DNA of 64,000 nt from Bacillus sp. Cs-700 (GTDB lineage: Bacteria > Bacillota > Bacilli > Bacillales > Guptibacillaceae). The first letter of the stretch is position 1. Every line of letters starts with the position of its first letter. Shown here piece by piece: positions 62,873 through 64,000 of this stretch. The stretch spans positions 3,892,001 through 3,956,000 of the forward strand of contig NZ_CP041063.1 in NCBI RefSeq assembly GCF_011082085.1. The letters run 5' to 3'. Made by a program: the position numbers and the translations under genes. Below the pieces are notes generated by a model. It saw only the letters and a program-made list of their open reading frames with translations. It made no database searches and was not told the origin of the DNA.

Positions 62873-63571
62873 TTACATGGATTTCGCAGCATGATTCTTC
62901 AGGATCTTTCCATCACTCATCGTCACAACACGATCCGCATAAGCTAACATTTCTTCATCATGAGTCACCGTTAATGTGGTCATCCCTAGCGATTTCGTTA
63001 CATGCTGAATCAGCGCCATGGTGTCTTTTGACCTTTTTGAATCAAGGCTTGCTGTTGGCTCGTCTGCAAACAGAACTTTGGGGTTGTGGATAATGGCGCG
63101 TGCAACGGCGACCCGCTGTTTTTCTCCGCCTGATAAGGAGGAAGGGTAGGCTGTTAACCGATGCGTCATTCCCACTTTTTCTAATACGTCCGCTATCTGT
63201 TTTCGCTTATCGCGTTTGTTTATTTTCATTTCAGCCACGTCCATCATCATCGAAAGTTGTTCTTCCACTGTCAGAAAAGGAACGAGGTGGGATGACTGAA
63301 ACACAAAACCGAAGTGATGTGCTCGGATGTTTCGCACCTGTTCTGATCGCAATTCTGCTAAATTCTGATTGTTAAAAAGGACGCGACCGCTTGAGAGAGG
63401 TTGAAGACCGGCAGCGATTGTCAGCAACGTGCTTTTTCCTGAACCTGAAGCACCGATTAACGCGGTTACTTCCCCTTTTTGAAGGGATAAATCCACCCCT
63501 TTTAACACTTCTTCTTCGACTTCTCCATTTATGAACGATTTTCTTATTTGTTCTAATTGTAGTTGCCTCAT
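62873..63571 (-). CDS. MacB/LolD-type ABC ATPase
   Basis: This 232-residue ATPase has Walker A LIGASGSGKSTLL, the signature SSLSGGEKQRVAVARAI, Walker B VLFADEPTASLDS and VTHDEEMLAYADRVV. It is of the type that pairs with FtsX-like permeases to move peptides or lipids across the membrane or to energise extracellular enzymes. It starts one base after the permease stop. The ribosome binding site GGAGAGG lies inside the permease end. Confidence 0.85.
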   Translation of the reverse strand: MRQLQLEQIRKSFINGEVEEEVLKGVDLSLQKGEVTALIGASGSGKSTLLTIAAGLQPLSSGRVLFNNQNLAELRSEQVRNIRAHHFGFVFQSSHLVPFLTVEEQLSMMMDVAEMKINKRDKRKQIADVLEKVGMTHRLTAYPSSLSGGEKQRVAVARAIIHNPKVLFADEPTASLDSKRSKDTMALIQHVTKSLGMTTLTVTHDEEMLAYADRVVTMSDGKILKNHAAKSM

Positions 63572-63572
63572 G

Positions 63573-64000
63573 TTAAGCCTCTCCTTGTTGAATCGCCTGC
63601 AAAGGTTCTATTTTCCTAATTTGAAAGCCTGATAACGTCGATCCTAAGAAACCAACAATCACGAAGACGAAGGATAGTTGTATTGTTGTTGTAAGAGTTA
63701 AGTGATAAGGCATTGTATCAGGAGCAATGACTTGAAAAACTTGGCTCAGTAGTCCAGAAACGAAAAGAGCGAGTATCGTTATAAGAGCCATTTGACTCCA
63801 AATCATTTTAAACAAATCCCCCGTGCGAATCCCGAGTGCTTTAAGAATGCCATACATCCCGATTTTCTGGACATTCATCATATAAAAGAAAATCGCAAAC
63901 AGCATGCCGCTAATCACAACGAGAAACCAAACAATCATATTTAGCGTCATTTGTTCAGCTTGGTAACTTGGAATGGTAGAGAGAAATTTGTTCTTAGAAA
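63573..64000 (-). CDS. FtsX-like ABC permease, partial
   Basis: The frame is open from 63573 to the right edge of the window (an internal ATG at 63950 is not the true start), so only the C-terminal 142 residues are seen. Three hydrophobic segments are present (NMIVWFLVVISGMLFAIFFY, MALITILALFVSGLLSQVFQ, IQLSFVFVIVGFLGSTLSGF), ending IRKIEPLQAIQQGEA, the typical FtsX tail. It partners the ATPase encoded immediately downstream. Confidence 0.8.
   Translation of the reverse strand, partial: SKNKFLSTIPSYQAEQMTLNMIVWFLVVISGMLFAIFFYMMNVQKIGMYGILKALGIRTGDLFKMIWSQMALITILALFVSGLLSQVFQVIAPDTMPYHLTLTTTIQLSFVFVIVGFLGSTLSGFQIRKIEPLQAIQQGEA

Noticed and set aside
1-64000. tRNA, rRNA, CRISPR array or complete insertion sequence
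   Set aside because: No cloverleaf, rRNA-like stretch, regular repeat-spacer array or transposase gene was seen.
62873-64000. ABC pair at the right edge as the bacteriocin exporter
   Set aside because: It is a MacB/FtsX-type pair separated from the precursor by several unrelated genes and a bidirectional terminator; nothing links it to the TOMM operon.

Overview
The window is chromosomal DNA of a low-GC, spore-former-type Firmicute, most likely a member of the Bacillaceae. This rests on strong AGGAGG-type ribosome binding sites, frequent TTG and GTG starts, an S-box (SAM) riboswitch, a near-consensus CcpA cre site, YezG/LXG type VII toxin genes, a YtrA-type GntR operon and a heterocycloanthracin-type bacteriocin locus. 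No rRNA, tRNA, CRISPR array or complete insertion sequence was seen. The species cannot be fixed from the sequence alone.

Positions 1-4300 are a graveyard. A large plus-strand locus is broken by many frameshifts, a minus-strand HNH endonuclease is in pieces, and a small HEPN gene is split by one base. Next come two minus-strand UvrD-family helicase genes (4294-7573), the distal one frameshifted. They diverge from a class 2-type DISARM anti-phage operon: drmA, drmB, drmC, then drmMII on its own promoter. drmMII (a C5-cytosine methyltransferase) is followed by a MIG/MutY-like DNA glycosylase that could repair the T:G mismatches left by 5-methylcytosine deamination. The defence region continues with a MazG-like pyrophosphohydrolase, a PD-(D/E)XK-type protein, an SBD-HNH (type IV-like) restriction enzyme and an unrecognised two-gene unit (18458-20467).

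20500-28900 is mainly metabolic. It holds a SAM riboswitch in front of a small unknown ORF, an ascorbate-type (Ula) PTS with a wrecked regulator gene upstream, transketolase, a HAD phosphatase, an OsmC protein and a flavin reductase. A second defence unit, a Gabija/class 2 OLD pair (gajA-gajB, minus strand), occupies 28895-32688 and is bounded by a perfect 24-bp inverted repeat.

33156-45381 is a type VII secretion toxin and immunity island. DUF4176, a small helical partner and a YwqI/YxiC-type partner precede an LXG toxin with a TNT-like (NAD glycohydrolase) C-terminus. About 8 kb of intact and decayed immunity-type genes follow: three YezG paralogues, three copies of an Imm59-like gene, SMI1/KNR4 proteins, Imm22, DUF1851, a DUF6985-like protein, DUF4274 and a lipoprotein. 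A beta-lactamase-fold serine hydrolase and a secreted HNH nuclease close it.

46862-52246 (minus) is a three-gene thiazole/oxazole-modified peptide (TOMM) maturation operon: SagB-type dehydrogenase, YcaO cyclodehydratase and ThiF-like maturation protein. The likely substrate is encoded about 7 kb away at 59113-59427: a 104-residue peptide whose C-terminal half is 18 Cys-Xaa-Xaa units. The rest is ordinary Bacillus accessory content: MarR, VOC, YciI, three GNATs, a GntR-regulated ABC exporter, an aminoglycoside phosphotransferase-like kinase, HIT, and the start of a MacB-type ABC/FtsX pair that runs off the right edge.
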